A stretch of DNA of 35,520 bases from Propionibacteriaceae bacterium (GCA_030529455.1 JAUMWV010000020.1:1-35520); one strand, 5' to 3'; shown: positions 15,409 to 25,440, counted from the stretch's first letter. Made by a program: numbers and translations. Notes: generated by a model not told the origin, from the letters alone.

Positions 15409-16913
15409 CGAGTCCGATCCGTCCCGGGCGCCCCCGCGGTGCCCTCCTGGCCGAAGCGCTGTGCGGCCACGCCGACGTCTCGGGCCTCGGCCGCCTCACC
15501 GCGACCGGTGTCACGCTGGACTCGCGCACGGTCGAACCGGGCTGGCTGTATGCGGCGCTGCCGGGCACCCGCACGCACGGCGCCTCCTTCGCCGCCTCCG
15601 CCGCCGACCGGGGAGCGTGCGCGATCCTCACTGACGCCGAGGGCGCGGCGCTCGCGGGGGAGCCTGGGGTGCCGGTCGTCGTGGCCGCCGACGTGCGCGA
15701 GGCGATGGCGGTCGCGTCCTGCCGGGTCTTCGGTGACCCGGCCAGCAGGCTCACCATGCTCGGCATCACCGGCACCAACGGCAAGACCACGACGGCCTTC
15801 CTGGCGGCGTCGGCGCTCGCGGACCGGAGGGTGGGGACCATCGGGACCATCGGCTTCCAGCTGGACGGCCGGGAGATCCCCACCTCGCGGACCACGGTGA
15901 CGACCCCGGAATCACCCGACTTGCAGGCGCTGCTCGCGGTCATGGCGGACTCGGGCGCCGGTGCGGTCGCCCTAGAGGTGTCCTCGCATGCCCTGGAACT
16001 GCGCCGCGTCGCGGGCATCCAGTTCGACCTGGCGGCATTCGTGAACCTGGGCCGGGACCACCTCGACTTCCACGCCACGATGGAGGACTACTTCGAGGCC
16101 AAGGCCCGCCTGTTCCGGCCCGAGGCGGCCAAGCACGCGATCATCAACATCGGCGACCGCGCGGGCGAGCGCCTCGCCGAGCGCGTCAGGAGGCAGGGCC
16201 TAGGCCTCACCACGGTGGGCGGCCCCCAGGCGGACTACCAGATCAGTGACTTCCGGCAGGTCACGGCGCTGCGCAGCGTCAGCACGCTGCGGACGCCCAC
16301 TGGCAACCACACCCTCGAACTCGGCCTGCCCGGTGCCTACAACGCGCTGAACGCGATGATCGCCTTCGCCGCGGCTGAGCTCGCCGGGACCCCGCCGGAG
16401 CAGGCGCTGGCTGGCCTGGCCGTGGCGAGCATCCCGGGGCGCATGCAGGAGGTCCCCCTCGCGGGCCCGGCGCCGCTGGCGGTGGTGGACTTCGCCCACA
16501 CCCCGCAGGCCGTCGCCGCGGCGCTGCAGACCTTCGCGGGCTCGCCCGGCCGCCTCATCGCGGTGCTCGGCGCCGGTGGCGACCGGGACCGGGAGAAGAG
16601 ACCGAAGATGGGTGCGGCCGCGGCGGCGCACGCCGACCTCGTCGTGGTGACCGACGACAACCCACGCTCCGAGGACCCGGCGGCTATCCGCGCCGACGTC
16701 CTGGGCGGCATCGCGGACCGCGCGAAGGCCGTCGAGGTCGCCGGGCGGGCCGGGGCGATCCGCGAAGCGCTGCGCCTGGCTGGCCCCGGGGACGTCGTCG
16801 CGGTGCTGGGCAAGGGGCACGAGGGCGGCCAGATCATCGGGGATCGGGTCCTCCAATTCGAGGATGCGACCGTTCTGCGGGAAGAATGGGCTCGCCTGAG
16901 GAAGGAGTCCTGA
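15405..16913 (+). CDS. murE: UDP-MurNAc-tripeptide synthetase MurE (diaminopimelate-adding type)
   Basis: A 502-residue cytoplasmic Mur ligase that adds the third stem-peptide residue. The N-terminal domain has 'GVTLDSRTVEPGWLYAALPG'. The ATP-binding domain has '[14 protein letters not shown]', and the carbamylated-lysine region contains 'YFEAKARLF'. The C-terminal domain contains Asp418-Asn419-Pro420-Arg421, the DNPR motif known to recognise diaminopimelate rather than lysine. The cell wall is therefore predicted to be DAP-based (meso or LL cannot be told from this motif). GTG 15405 forms a GTGA overlap with ftsI; the stop shares a base with murF. Confidence 0.96.
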   Translation: MTSPIRPGRPRGALLAEALCGHADVSGLGRLTATGVTLDSRTVEPGWLYAALPGTRTHGASFAASAADRGACAILTDAEGAALAGEPGVPVVVAADVREAMAVASCRVFGDPASRLTMLGITGTNGKTTTAFLAASALADRRVGTIGTIGFQLDGREIPTSRTTVTTPESPDLQALLAVMADSGAGAVALEVSSHALELRRVAGIQFDLAAFVNLGRDHLDFHATMEDYFEAKARLFRPEAAKHAIINIGDRAGERLAERVRRQGLGLTTVGGPQADYQISDFRQVTALRSVSTLRTPTGNHTLELGLPGAYNALNAMIAFAAAELAGTPPEQALAGLAVASIPGRMQEVPLAGPAPLAVVDFAHTPQAVAAALQTFAGSPGRLIAVLGAGGDRDREKRPKMGAAAAAHADLVVVTDDNPRSEDPAAIRADVLGGIADRAKAVEVAGRAGAIREALRLAGPGDVVAVLGKGHEGGQIIGDRVLQFEDATVLREEWARLRKES

Positions 16914-18331
16914 TGCAACCCATGCGTGCCGCCCGTCTCGCCGAACTCGCTGGCGGGCACCTGACCGGCGACCCCGGGACGGTCATCGGTCCCGACGTCC
17001 TCATCGACTCGCGGGCGATCACTCCGGGTTCGCTGTTCGTCGCGATTGCTGGCGAACGCTTCGACGGGCACGAGTTCTGCCGCGACGCCGTCGAGGCCGG
17101 TGCGGCGGCCGTGCTGGTGTCGCGGCAGCTGGAGCTCGGCGTCCCCCAAATCGTCGTCGCCGACACCGTGGCTGGGCTGTCCGCGCTGGCCCGGGGCGTC
17201 GTGGCTCAGGAGCGGCAGCGCGGCATGATCTGTGTCGGGATCACCGGCTCGTCCGGTAAGACCAGCACCAAGGACCTGCTCGCCCAGGTACTCGCCGATG
17301 CCGCTCCCACGGTCGCCCCGCCGGGGTCGCTCAACAACGAGATCGGCGTGCCGCTCACCTGCTGCCGCGCCGACGCCCAGACCGCCTACCTGGTGAACGA
17401 GCTGGGCGCCCGCGGGATCGGGCACATCGCATGGCTGACCTCCATCGCGCCGCCCGACATCGCGCTGGTGCTGAACGTCGGCGTAGCCCACCTCGGGGAG
17501 TTCGGCGGGGTGGACGCGACCGCCCAGGCCAAGGGCGAGCTCGTGGAGGCCCTCGGCGGTAACGGCTGGGCGATCCTCAACGCCGACGACCCCCGGGTCG
17601 CCGCGATGGCTGGGCGGACCAGCGGCCGGATCGGCTATTTCTCCGTCGGCGACACCCCCCGCCAGGATGCCGAGCTCCAGGTCTGCGCCGCCGGGGTCAC
17701 CCTTGACGGGCTGGGGCACCCGCGCTTCACGCTGCGCGTCGAAACGGCGGACCACAAGGAAGAACACCCGGTGAGCCTGAGCCTGACGGGAGCCCACCAC
17801 GCCGCTAACGCCGCCGCGGCGGCGGCCGCGGCGATCGCCGCCGGGGTCGAGCCGGGAGCGGTCGCGGACAGCCTCAGCCGGGCCAGCGTCCGGTCGGCCT
17901 GGCGCATGGCGGTGACCGAACGCGCCGACGGCGTCCTCATCGTCAACGATTCCTACAACGCCAACCCGGACTCGATGGCCGCGGCGCTCGACGCGCTGCA
18001 CCACCTGCACCGCGCCCGCCTTCGCGAGTACCCGAGGTCGCGGGCCTTCGCGGTGCTCGGGGACATGCTCGAACTGGGGGACGGCTCGGCCGCCCTGCAC
18101 CGGCAGCTGGGGGCGTCGGCGCAGGTGAGCGAAGTGCTTGCCGTGGGCGATTTCGCCGACGACATCGTCGCGGGTGCCGCCGGGAACGGGGTCGCTGGCC
18201 GTAAGGTAGGCAAGGAAGAGGTCGCCGCGGCACTCGACCTGCGTCCCGGTGACGTGGTGCTCCTCAAAGCTTCCCGTGGCGTCGGCCTGGAGACCGTCGC
18301 GCAGCAGTTGACAGAAGGGGAATCGGCGTGA
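16913..18331 (+). CDS. murF: UDP-MurNAc-tripeptide:D-Ala-D-Ala ligase MurF
   Basis: A 472-residue Mur ligase adding D-Ala-D-Ala to complete the pentapeptide precursor. Motifs are 'VLIDSRAITPGSLFVAIAG' in the N-terminal domain, P-loop 'GITGSSGKTSTKDLL', 'NNEIGVPLT' (a MurF hallmark), 'HLGEFGG' and 'VNDSYNANPDSMAAALDAL' in the C-terminal domain. ATG 16913 shares its A with the murE TGA and has AAGGAG about 6 nt upstream. An upstream in-frame start is less likely because it would sit deep within murE. The stop overlaps the mraY GTG. Confidence 0.96.
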   Translation: MQPMRAARLAELAGGHLTGDPGTVIGPDVLIDSRAITPGSLFVAIAGERFDGHEFCRDAVEAGAAAVLVSRQLELGVPQIVVADTVAGLSALARGVVAQERQRGMICVGITGSSGKTSTKDLLAQVLADAAPTVAPPGSLNNEIGVPLTCCRADAQTAYLVNELGARGIGHIAWLTSIAPPDIALVLNVGVAHLGEFGGVDATAQAKGELVEALGGNGWAILNADDPRVAAMAGRTSGRIGYFSVGDTPRQDAELQVCAAGVTLDGLGHPRFTLRVETADHKEEHPVSLSLTGAHHAANAAAAAAAAIAAGVEPGAVADSLSRASVRSAWRMAVTERADGVLIVNDSYNANPDSMAAALDALHHLHRARLREYPRSRAFAVLGDMLELGDGSAALHRQLGASAQVSEVLAVGDFADDIVAGAAGNGVAGRKVGKEEVAAALDLRPGDVVLLKASRGVGLETVAQQLTEGESA

Positions 18332-19398
18332 TCCAGATCGTCTTGGCGGGGTGCCTATCGCTGCTGTTCACCCTGATCGGCACGCCGTTGCTCATCCGCT
18401 TCCTCATCCGCAAGCAGTTCGGCCAGTTCATCCGGGAGGACGGCCCCCGGGAACACCTGACGAAGCGCGGCACCCCCACCATGGGCGGTGCGGTCATCCT
18501 GTTCGCGGTCGTGGCTTCCTATTTCTTCGCCCACCTGCTGACCTGGCGGGCAGTGACCGCGTCGGGCCTGCTGCTGCTCGGGCTGACGGTGGGGCTGGGA
18601 TTCATCGGCTTCCTCGACGACTGGTCCAAGATCAGTAAACAGCGGTCGCTGGGCCTCAACGCCCGCGGCAAGCTGATCGGGCAGAGCCTCATCGCGATCG
18701 GTTTCGCGATCCTGGTGCTCCAGTTCCCCGACCGCAACGGCGTGACGCCGGGGTCGACGTTCATCTCTTTCGTCCGTGACCTGCCGTGGGCCCAGCTGCC
18801 GTTCATCCTCGCCGTGATCTGGATCGTGTTCCTGATCGCCGCCTGGTCCAACGCGGTGAACCTGACCGACGGCCTCGACGGCCTCGCCCCCGGCTCGGTG
18901 ACGCTGGTGTTCGCGGCGTACGCGCTCATCAACATCTGGCAGTCCAACCAGAACTGCGCCACCACGATCTCGGCTGGCATCAGATGCTACGAGGTGCGCG
19001 ACCCGGTCGACCTGGCCACCATCTCGGTGGCGCTGGCCGCGGCGTGCTTCGGGTTCCTGTGGTGGAACGCCAACCCGGCCAAGATCTTCCTCGGCGACAC
19101 CGGGGCGCTCGCGCTGGGCGGCGCCCTCGCCGGGCTGTCGGTCATGACCCGCACCGAGGTGCTGCTCGGGATCCTCGGTTTCCTGTTCGTCATGGAGACC
19201 CTGTCGGTGACGCTGCAGGTCGGCTACTTCAAGATGACCAAGGGCAAGCGGATCTTCCGCATGGCGCCGATCCACCACCACTTTGAGCTGCTCGGCTGGG
19301 CCGAGGTGACCGTGGTCATCCGGTTCTGGATCATCTGCGGGCTGTGCGTCGCGCTCGGATTGTCGATCTTCTACGCCGAATCGCTGGTGGCCCTATGA
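18328..19398 (+). CDS. mraY: Phospho-MurNAc-pentapeptide translocase MraY
   Basis: A 356-residue polytopic membrane enzyme (about ten hydrophobic segments). It transfers phospho-MurNAc-pentapeptide to undecaprenyl phosphate, giving lipid I. Signature segments are '[17 protein letters not shown]', 'GFLDDWSK' with the catalytic aspartates, '[14 protein letters not shown]', '[14 protein letters not shown]' and '[13 protein letters not shown]'. A hydrophilic loop with two cysteines lies between 'SNQNC' and '[12 protein letters not shown]'; such an insertion is common in actinobacterial MraY. GTG 18328 overlaps the murF stop and the murD ATG overlaps its stop. Confidence 0.97.
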   Translation: MIQIVLAGCLSLLFTLIGTPLLIRFLIRKQFGQFIREDGPREHLTKRGTPTMGGAVILFAVVASYFFAHLLTWRAVTASGLLLLGLTVGLGFIGFLDDWSKISKQRSLGLNARGKLIGQSLIAIGFAILVLQFPDRNGVTPGSTFISFVRDLPWAQLPFILAVIWIVFLIAAWSNAVNLTDGLDGLAPGSVTLVFAAYALINIWQSNQNCATTISAGIRCYEVRDPVDLATISVALAAACFGFLWWNANPAKIFLGDTGALALGGALAGLSVMTRTEVLLGILGFLFVMETLSVTLQVGYFKMTKGKRIFRMAPIHHHFELLGWAEVTVVIRFWIICGLCVALGLSIFYAESLVAL

Positions 19399-20852
19399 GC
19401 CTTGACTGGATCGCCGGCGCCGACCGGCTCTCGCCCTGGCAGCAGGCCACGGTGGTCGTTGCCGGTCTCGGCGTGTCCGGTTTCGCTGCCGCCGACGGGC
19501 TGCTGTCGCTCGGCGCGAACGTGTGCGTGCTGGACGAGTCCGAGGCGGCGGCCGACAAGGCGACCCTGCTGGAGCTGCTGGACGCCGAGGTGCGCCTCGG
19601 CCCAGGGTCCACGGCGGAACTGCCCGCTGGTTGCGACCTGGTCGTGACCTCGCCGGGCTGGATGCCGGGTGCGCCGCTGCTGGCCCAGGCCGCCGCCCGC
19701 GGCATCCCGATCTGGGGAGAGACTGAACTGGCCTGGCGGATGATGCACCCGGACCGGGTGGTGCCGTGGCTCGGCATCACGGGCACCAATGGCAAGACGA
19801 CCACCACCCAAATGACCGAGTCGATCCTCAGGGCGGCCGGGCTGCGGACCACGGCGGTCGGCAACATCGGGCGACCCATCGTCGAGGCGGTGCTGGACGA
19901 GGCGGGCTACGACGTGCTCGCGGTGGAGCTGTCGAGCTTCCAGCTGCACTACCAGCACACCGTGCAGCTGCATTCGGCGGCGGTGCTCAACCTCCACGAC
20001 GACCACCTGGAATGGTACGCGGGCATCGGCGGGTTCGACGCCTACGCCGCCGACAAGGCGCGGGTCTACGCCGGGTGCCGTCACGCCGCGGTCTACAACG
20101 TCGCCGAGCACGCCACCGAGCGGATGGTCGAGGACGCCGACGTCACCGAGGGCTGCCGGGCGATCGGGTTCACCCTCGGCGTCCCCGGGCCGTCCATGCT
20201 CGGCGTCGTCGACGACCTGCTGGTCGACCGGGCGTTCGTGGAGCAGCGCCAGACCTCGGCCCTGGAGCTCGCCAAGATCTCCGACGTGCAGCCCCACGCG
20301 CCCCACAACGTGGAGAACGCGCTGGCCGCGGCGGCACTCACCCGCAGCTTCGGCGTCCGTGCGGCCGACGTGGCGGCTGGGCTGCGGAACCTGCAGCTGG
20401 CGGGGCACCGCATCCAGCAGGTCGCCGAGTCCGGCGGGGTGAGGTGGATCAACGACTCCAAGGCGACCAATCCCCACGCGGCGAACTCGTCGATGAAGGC
20501 CTTCGAGTCGATCGTGTGGATCGCCGGTGGGCAGGCCAAGGGGACTACCTTCGACGATCTGGTGGCCGCCCACGCCAGCAAGCTGCGTGCCGCGATCCTG
20601 ATCGGGACCGACCGGCACCTCGTTGCGGAGGCATTATCGCAACACGCCCCGGAGGTCCCGCTCGTCGTCGTCGATGACACCGATGATGAGGTCATGACCA
20701 CGGTTGTGCGCCACGCCGCCCGGTTCGCCCGCCCGGGGGACGTCGTGCTGCTCGCCCCGGGGTGCGCCAGCCTGGACATGTTCAGCTCCTACGGCGACCG
20801 GGGCGACCGGTTCGCCTCGGCCGTCGAATCGCTGCTCGCGGAAAGGGGGTAA
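19395..20852 (+). CDS. murD: UDP-MurNAc-L-Ala:D-Glu ligase MurD
   Basis: A 485-residue Mur ligase adding D-glutamate to UDP-MurNAc-L-Ala. It has an N-terminal Rossmann-like domain ('[17 protein letters not shown]'), central '[14 protein letters not shown]', 'ELSSFQL' and a C-terminal domain with '[13 protein letters not shown]' and '[20 protein letters not shown]', all diagnostic. ATG 19395 gives an ATGA overlap with mraY, so an in-frame start inside mraY is not used here. The gap to ftsW is only 3 nt, and the ftsW ribosome binding site lies in the last codons of murD. Confidence 0.96.
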   Translation: MSLDWIAGADRLSPWQQATVVVAGLGVSGFAAADGLLSLGANVCVLDESEAAADKATLLELLDAEVRLGPGSTAELPAGCDLVVTSPGWMPGAPLLAQAAARGIPIWGETELAWRMMHPDRVVPWLGITGTNGKTTTTQMTESILRAAGLRTTAVGNIGRPIVEAVLDEAGYDVLAVELSSFQLHYQHTVQLHSAAVLNLHDDHLEWYAGIGGFDAYAADKARVYAGCRHAAVYNVAEHATERMVEDADVTEGCRAIGFTLGVPGPSMLGVVDDLLVDRAFVEQRQTSALELAKISDVQPHAPHNVENALAAAALTRSFGVRAADVAAGLRNLQLAGHRIQQVAESGGVRWINDSKATNPHAANSSMKAFESIVWIAGGQAKGTTFDDLVAAHASKLRAAILIGTDRHLVAEALSQHAPEVPLVVVDDTDDEVMTTVVRHAARFARPGDVVLLAPGCASLDMFSSYGDRGDRFASAVESLLAERG

Positions 20853-20855
20853 CTG

Positions 20856-22103
20856 ATGGCAGACCTGACCCAGGCGCCTGCGCCCGGCAAGGCCGCTGGT
20901 CCCGCGCAGAGCCTCATGGGGAAACCGCTCATCGACTACTACCTGGTGCTGATCAGTGCGGGGCTGCTGGCGGCGCTGGGCGTCATGATGGTGCTGTCCT
21001 CGTCGACCCCCTACGCCGGAGGCAACCCGAACATCGCCAGCCCATATGCCTTCGCGATCCGGCAAGTCATCTTCCTGGCCGCGGGCATCCCGGCGGCTTT
21101 CCTCTTCTCCCGGTTGCGGCTGGACATCCTCGCCAAGCTCGGCTGGGCGGCGTGGGGGATCGCGGTGCTGCTCCTCAGCGCGGTCGCGCTGACGACGTCG
21201 CGGTCCATCGGCGAGCGGGGCAACACCAACTGGCTGTCGATCAACTCCCAGCTCGCGATCCAGCCATCCGAGTTCGCCAAGCTGGCGCTCGTGGTGTGGA
21301 CGGCCTCGATCATGGCGGCCAAGGTGCGCAAGCTCGACCAGCCCAAACACCTGATCGTCCCGTTCATCCCGGGGGCGGCGCTCATTATCGGGCTGGTACT
21401 TGCCGGACGCGACCTGGGCACCGCGATGGTGATGGCCTTCATCGTCGTAGCGCTGCTGTGGTTCGTCGGCACCCCGATGCGCATCCTCGGCATCCTGGGC
21501 GGCATCGGCACCGTGGTGATCGGGGTGTTCGCCTTCAGCAACGCCAACCGGCTGAGCCGGATCATGGTGTGGCTCAACCCGGCCAGCGACCCCGACCGGG
21601 CGTCACAGCCCGTGTCGGCGCTGTATGCGATGGCCTCCGGTGGCTGGTGGGGCGTGGGCCTGGGCGCGGGCAAGCAGAAATGGGGCGGCCTCAAGGACGG
21701 CGCCCACACCGACTTCATCTTCGCGGTGATCGGCGAGGAGCTGGGCCTGGTCGGGGTGCTCCTCGTCCTGGCGCTGTTCTCGGTGATCGGCCTGATCGGG
21801 TTGCGGATCGCGTTGCGTTCGGACGAGCCCTTCTCCCGGATTCTGGCGGCGGGTATCTCGGCGTGGTTCGTCGTCCAGGCAGGAATCAATATCCTCGTGG
21901 TGCTCAACCTGCTGCCCGTGCTGGGCATCCCGCTGCCGTTCATGTCCTATGGCGGTTCGGCGCTGGTCGCCAACCTCATCGGCCTCGGGGTGCTGCTGTC
22001 CTGCGCCCGCAACGAACCGGAGGCCCGCAAGGCGCTGCGGGCCGCGCGCAAGAGCGCCTCCCCGCGGGTGACCCGCGTGGTGGACGCGAACTCCAGGAGG
22101 TGA
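20856..22103 (+). CDS. ftsW: SEDS septal peptidoglycan glycosyltransferase FtsW
   Basis: A 415-residue SEDS protein with about ten membrane segments that polymerises lipid II at the septum together with FtsI. Characteristic features are 'GGNPNIASPYAFAIRQ', 'INSQLAIQPSEFAKLALV', 'AGRDLGTAMV', a large extracytoplasmic loop with 'MASGGWWGVGLGAGKQKWG' and 'HTDFIFAVIGEELGL', and 'PFMSYGGSAL' near the end. The C-terminal tail is basic (about 25 residues). ATG 20856 has AAGGGGG upstream. The context within the dcw cluster favours FtsW over RodA. Confidence 0.95.
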   Translation: MADLTQAPAPGKAAGPAQSLMGKPLIDYYLVLISAGLLAALGVMMVLSSSTPYAGGNPNIASPYAFAIRQVIFLAAGIPAAFLFSRLRLDILAKLGWAAWGIAVLLLSAVALTTSRSIGERGNTNWLSINSQLAIQPSEFAKLALVVWTASIMAAKVRKLDQPKHLIVPFIPGAALIIGLVLAGRDLGTAMVMAFIVVALLWFVGTPMRILGILGGIGTVVIGVFAFSNANRLSRIMVWLNPASDPDRASQPVSALYAMASGGWWGVGLGAGKQKWGGLKDGAHTDFIFAVIGEELGLVGVLLVLALFSVIGLIGLRIALRSDEPFSRILAAGISAWFVVQAGINILVVLNLLPVLGIPLPFMSYGGSALVANLIGLGVLLSCARNEPEARKALRAARKSASPRVTRVVDANSRR

Positions 22104-22107
22104 GGAA

Positions 22108-23202
22108 GTGACCAGTATCGTCCTAGCCGGGGGAGGCACGGCCGGGCACACCTCCCCGCTGATCGCGACGGCCCACGCGCTGCAGCGCGAGCCGGGTGTG
22201 ACGCTGACCTGCATCGGCACGGCGCGCGGGCTGGAGGTGCGGGTGATCCCCGCGGCAGGCCTGAGGCTGGAGCTCATCGACCCGGTCCCCCTGCCCAGGA
22301 AGCCGAACCTCGATCTGGTGAAGCTGCCGGTCCGGCTGTTCCGGTCGGTGCGGCAGGCGCGCCAGATCCTGCGCCGGGCCGGGGCTGACGTACTGGTCGG
22401 CTACGGTGGCTATGTCTCGATCCCGGCCTACCTCGCGGCCCGCTGGCTCGGCGTCCCGATCGTGGTGCACGAGGCCAACGCCCTGCCGGGGATCTCCAAC
22501 AAGATCGGGTCGAAGTTCGCGGCCTACGTCGCCACGACCTTCCCCGGCACGCCGCTGCCCAGGGCGCAGCGGATCGGCATGCCGGTGAGCAGGTCGATCT
22601 CGCATCCGAGCGTTACCCGGGCCGCGGCAAGGGAGTTCTTCGGCCTCGACCCGGACCGTCCGACGCTGCTGGTCAGTGGCGGCTCGCAGGGGGCCGTTCG
22701 GCTCAACGATGCGATCCTGGGGGCCCGGGACGAGCTGCTGGCCGCGGGAGTGCAGGTGCTGCACGTGCTGGGGCCCAAGAACTTCACCGAAGGCCACGTC
22801 GAGGTCGGCTCGGCCTCGGGTGCCCGTTACGTGCCGGTCGAGTTCGTCGAGGACATGGCCTATGCCTACGCCGCGGCGGATTTCATGGTGGGCCGCGCGG
22901 GCGCCGGGACCGTCGTCGAAACGTCGATGTCGGGGCTGCCCTGCCTGTTCGTGCCGTTGCCCTACGGCAATGGTGAGCAGGGCCGCAACGCGGCCGCGCT
23001 GGTCGAGGCGGGCGCTGGCGTCCTCGTGGACAACGCCGACCTGACCCCGGAGCGGCTCCTCGGCGAGGTGCTGCCGCGCATCACCGACCCCGAGACCCTG
23101 CAGCGGATGCGCCAGCTCGCGCGCGACCACACGCCGTCCGACGCGGCGGAGCGGCTGGCCTCCGCTGTCCTGACCGTTGCCCAGCAGCCGAAGAAGGAAT
23201 GA
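22108..23202 (+). CDS. murG: Lipid II-forming GlcNAc transferase MurG
   Basis: A 364-residue peripheral membrane GT-B glycosyltransferase that adds GlcNAc to lipid I. The N-terminal 'AGGGTAGHTSPLIA' is the MurG glycine-rich loop, with Ala in place of the second Gly as often in actinobacteria. Other motifs are 'GYGGYVSIPAYLAA', 'VHEANALPGISNK', 'SGGSQGAVRLN' and 'GRAGAGTVVETSMSGLP', with the donor-binding segment 'VPLPYGNGEQGRNA'. GTG 22108 is preceded by AGGAGG overlapping the ftsW stop. Only one nucleotide separates its stop from the murC ATG. Confidence 0.96.
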   Translation: MTSIVLAGGGTAGHTSPLIATAHALQREPGVTLTCIGTARGLEVRVIPAAGLRLELIDPVPLPRKPNLDLVKLPVRLFRSVRQARQILRRAGADVLVGYGGYVSIPAYLAARWLGVPIVVHEANALPGISNKIGSKFAAYVATTFPGTPLPRAQRIGMPVSRSISHPSVTRAAAREFFGLDPDRPTLLVSGGSQGAVRLNDAILGARDELLAAGVQVLHVLGPKNFTEGHVEVGSASGARYVPVEFVEDMAYAYAAADFMVGRAGAGTVVETSMSGLPCLFVPLPYGNGEQGRNAAALVEAGAGVLVDNADLTPERLLGEVLPRITDPETLQRMRQLARDHTPSDAAERLASAVLTVAQQPKKE

Positions 23203-23203
23203 G

Positions 23204-24649
23204 ATGCCACTTCTAGAACCCATTGAGGTCGAGCCCGCGCAGTCGGTGGGCGGTGTCCACTTCATCGCGATCGGGGGATCGGGGATGAGCGGTATCGCCA
23301 AGCTCTACCACGATCTCGGCGTGCCGACCTCCGGCTCCGACAAGGTCGACTCGTCCTATCTGCGCAAGCTCGCCAAGCTCGGCATCCAGACCTACGTCGG
23401 TCACGACGCGGCCCAGCTGGGCGACGCCGAGACCGTCGTGATCTCGTCGGCCATCCGCGAGTCGAACCCCGAGCTCGCCGAAGCCCGCCGCCGCGGGCTG
23501 CGGGTCTGGCACCGCAGCGCCGCGCTGGCTGCCCTGATGCTGGGCCGCCGCGGCGTCGCGGTGGCGGGTACCCACGGCAAGACGACGACCACCGCGATGA
23601 CCGCGGTCATGCTGCAGGCGGCCGGTCTGGACCCGTCCTATGTCATCGGCGGACCGCTGTCCACGACGGGCCTCAGCTCGCACATCGGCCAGGGCGAGGC
23701 CTTCGTGATCGAAGCGGACGAGTCGGATGGCTCCTTCCTGCAGTACCCGACCGAGATCGCGATCATCACCAACATCGAGGCGGACCACCTGGTGAACTGG
23801 GGCACGCCTGAGGCCTACGCCGAGGGCTTCCACCGCTTCGCCTCCCAGCGGTGCGTGGCGGCGGCGGTGGTCAACGTCGACGATGCCGGTTCCCGGGCGC
23901 TGGCGCAGCGGCTCCAGGCGGAGGGCGCGAAGGTCCTCACCTACGGTGAGGCCGAGGACGCCCACGTGAGGTTCAGCGATCCCAGGGTGGAGGCTTCGGT
24001 CAGCGTGGCGACGCTGCGCTATGGCGACGAGGTGGGCGAGCTGCGGCTGCAGGTGCCGGGGAACCACAACCTGGCCAATGCCTCGGCGGCCTACGCGGCG
24101 GGCCGTCTACTCGGGCTCGGGCATCAGCAGGCGCTCGACGCGCTGGCCACGTTCGAGGGCACGCTGCGCAGGTTCCAGCTGGTCACCCACGCCGCCGGGG
24201 TGCGGGTCTACGACGATTACGCGCACCACCCGACCGAGATCCGGGCGGCGCTGTCGGCGGCCCGGCGGGCGACGCAGGCGGGCAACGAGGACACGGGCCT
24301 CGACGGGCGCCTCATCGCGGTGTTCCAACCCCACCTCTATTCCCGCACGATCGACTTCCTGCCCGAGTTCGGGCAGGTGCTGACGGCCGCCGACGTGGCG
24401 GTGGTGAGCGGCATTGATGGGGCGCGGGAAGACCCGGTGCCCGGGATCAGCGGGCGGATGGTCGCCGATGCCGCCGTCGCGGCCGGTGCCCCCGAGGTGC
24501 ACTACGTCGAAGAGAAGTACGACCTGCCGGAGTGGCTGACCGCTTTCTCCCGGCCGGGCGATCTCATCATCACCCTGGGCTGCGGCGACATCACGCTGGT
24601 CGGGCCGATCCTGGCCGACCTGCTGGCGAAGAAAGAAGCGGCCTCTTGA
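23204..24649 (+). CDS. murC: UDP-MurNAc:L-Ala ligase MurC
   Basis: A 481-residue Mur ligase that starts the stem peptide. The Rossmann domain has 'HFIAIGGSGMSGIAKLYHDLG', the ATP site 'VAGTHGKTTTTAM', then 'ESDGSFLQYPTEIAIITNIEADHL' over the central domain (split here as ESDGSFLQY and TNIEADHL) and 'VYDDYAHHPTEIRAALSAAR' plus 'FQPHLYSRT' in the C-terminal domain. ATG 23204 fits the family N-terminus; the ribosome binding site AAGAAGGA lies in the end of murG. murB and ddl are absent between murC and ftsQ. The stop forms a TTGA overlap with ftsQ. Confidence 0.96.
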   Translation: MPLLEPIEVEPAQSVGGVHFIAIGGSGMSGIAKLYHDLGVPTSGSDKVDSSYLRKLAKLGIQTYVGHDAAQLGDAETVVISSAIRESNPELAEARRRGLRVWHRSAALAALMLGRRGVAVAGTHGKTTTTAMTAVMLQAAGLDPSYVIGGPLSTTGLSSHIGQGEAFVIEADESDGSFLQYPTEIAIITNIEADHLVNWGTPEAYAEGFHRFASQRCVAAAVVNVDDAGSRALAQRLQAEGAKVLTYGEAEDAHVRFSDPRVEASVSVATLRYGDEVGELRLQVPGNHNLANASAAYAAGRLLGLGHQQALDALATFEGTLRRFQLVTHAAGVRVYDDYAHHPTEIRAALSAARRATQAGNEDTGLDGRLIAVFQPHLYSRTIDFLPEFGQVLTAADVAVVSGIDGAREDPVPGISGRMVADAAVAAGAPEVHYVEEKYDLPEWLTAFSRPGDLIITLGCGDITLVGPILADLLAKKEAAS

Positions 24650-25380
24650 GTTCCTCTCGCCCCGGATCGCTCGCCGACGCGACGGGCAAACTAGCCAGCA
24701 GGCGGCGCCAGCGGCAGCGGCGCCGGACGGCGTGGATCGTTGCGGGTCTCGGCGTAGGGGCACTGGGTGCGCTGGTGGTCTGGCTGGTCTGGTTCTCGGG
24801 GGTCTTGACCGTGAGCGGAGTCCGGGTCGAGGGGGTCAGCCTGCTCGGCGCCGATGAGGTCGAGCGGGCCGCGCAGGTGCCTCTCGGGCAGCCGGTGGCC
24901 TCGGTGGAGGTGGGTCCGATCGAGGAACGCGTCGCCGCCCTCCCGCCGGTTGCCTCCGCGCAGGTCAGCGTGTCCTGGTCCGGGGAGGTGCTCATCAAGG
25001 TCAGCGAACGGGTCGCGGCCTTCCAGCGCCTGGACGCCGAGACCTACACCTGGGTTGACGCCGAGGGCGTGCAGTTCCGGCAGACAGCCGAACCGGACGC
25101 CAGCCTGGTGACCGTGGTCTCGGCCGCACCAGACGAGCGGCTATACCGGGACATCGCCACCGTGGTGGGTGCGCTGTCGGCCCCGATCAGGGAGCGGCTC
25201 GTCCGTCTCGAAGCCGACTCCCCGGACCGCATCGTGCTGCGGCTCAGCGGCGAATCCGAGCTCGTGTGGGGCAGCGCGGACGAGTCGGGTCTCAAGTCGC
25301 AGGTGGCGACGGCGCTGATCCAAATCGAGGCTAAGACCTACGACGTGTCGGCGCCCAACCTGCCGATCACCCGGCGGTGA
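24646..25380 (+). CDS. ftsQ: Divisome protein FtsQ (POTRA domain)
   Basis: A 244-residue bitopic protein: short Arg-rich cytoplasmic tail (about residues 15-27), one membrane helix ('WIVAGLGVGALGALVVWLVW'), then a POTRA domain starting at 'LTVSGVRVEGVSLLGADEVERAA' (about residues 47-69) and a beta domain with 'YTWVDAEGVQF'. It bridges FtsW/FtsI and FtsL-type partners outside the membrane. The best start is TTG 24646, which overlaps the murC stop as TTGA and places the protein directly before its basic tail; starts farther upstream lie inside murC. This rare start codon is unusual for the cluster. It is the last gene before the ftsZ control region. Confidence 0.9.
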   Translation: MSSSRPGSLADATGKLASRRRQRQRRRTAWIVAGLGVGALGALVVWLVWFSGVLTVSGVRVEGVSLLGADEVERAAQVPLGQPVASVEVGPIEERVAALPPVASAQVSVSWSGEVLIKVSERVAAFQRLDAETYTWVDAEGVQFRQTAEPDASLVTVVSAAPDERLYRDIATVVGALSAPIRERLVRLEADSPDRIVLRLSGESELVWGSADESGLKSQVATALIQIEAKTYDVSAPNLPITRR

Positions 25381-25413
25381 ACCCTGAAGTACGACTTGAG
25401 GCATCCGCTTTTT

Positions 25414-25440
25414 CGGGCATGTTGGTGTTGGACATGCCCG
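25414..25440. promoter_or_regulatory. Perfect inverted repeat (9-bp arms) upstream of ftsZ
   Basis: The arms are CGGGCATGT (25414-25422) and ACATGCCCG (25432-25440), around a 9-nt centre. The right arm overlaps the -35 hexamer of the putative ftsZ promoter, as expected of a repressor operator. There is no T-run after it, so it is not a typical terminator. The binding protein is unknown. Confidence 0.6.

Noticed and set aside
25414..25440. Inverted repeat before ftsZ as a terminator of the upstream dcw operon
   Set aside because: No T-run follows on either strand and it overlaps a good -35; an operator explains it better.
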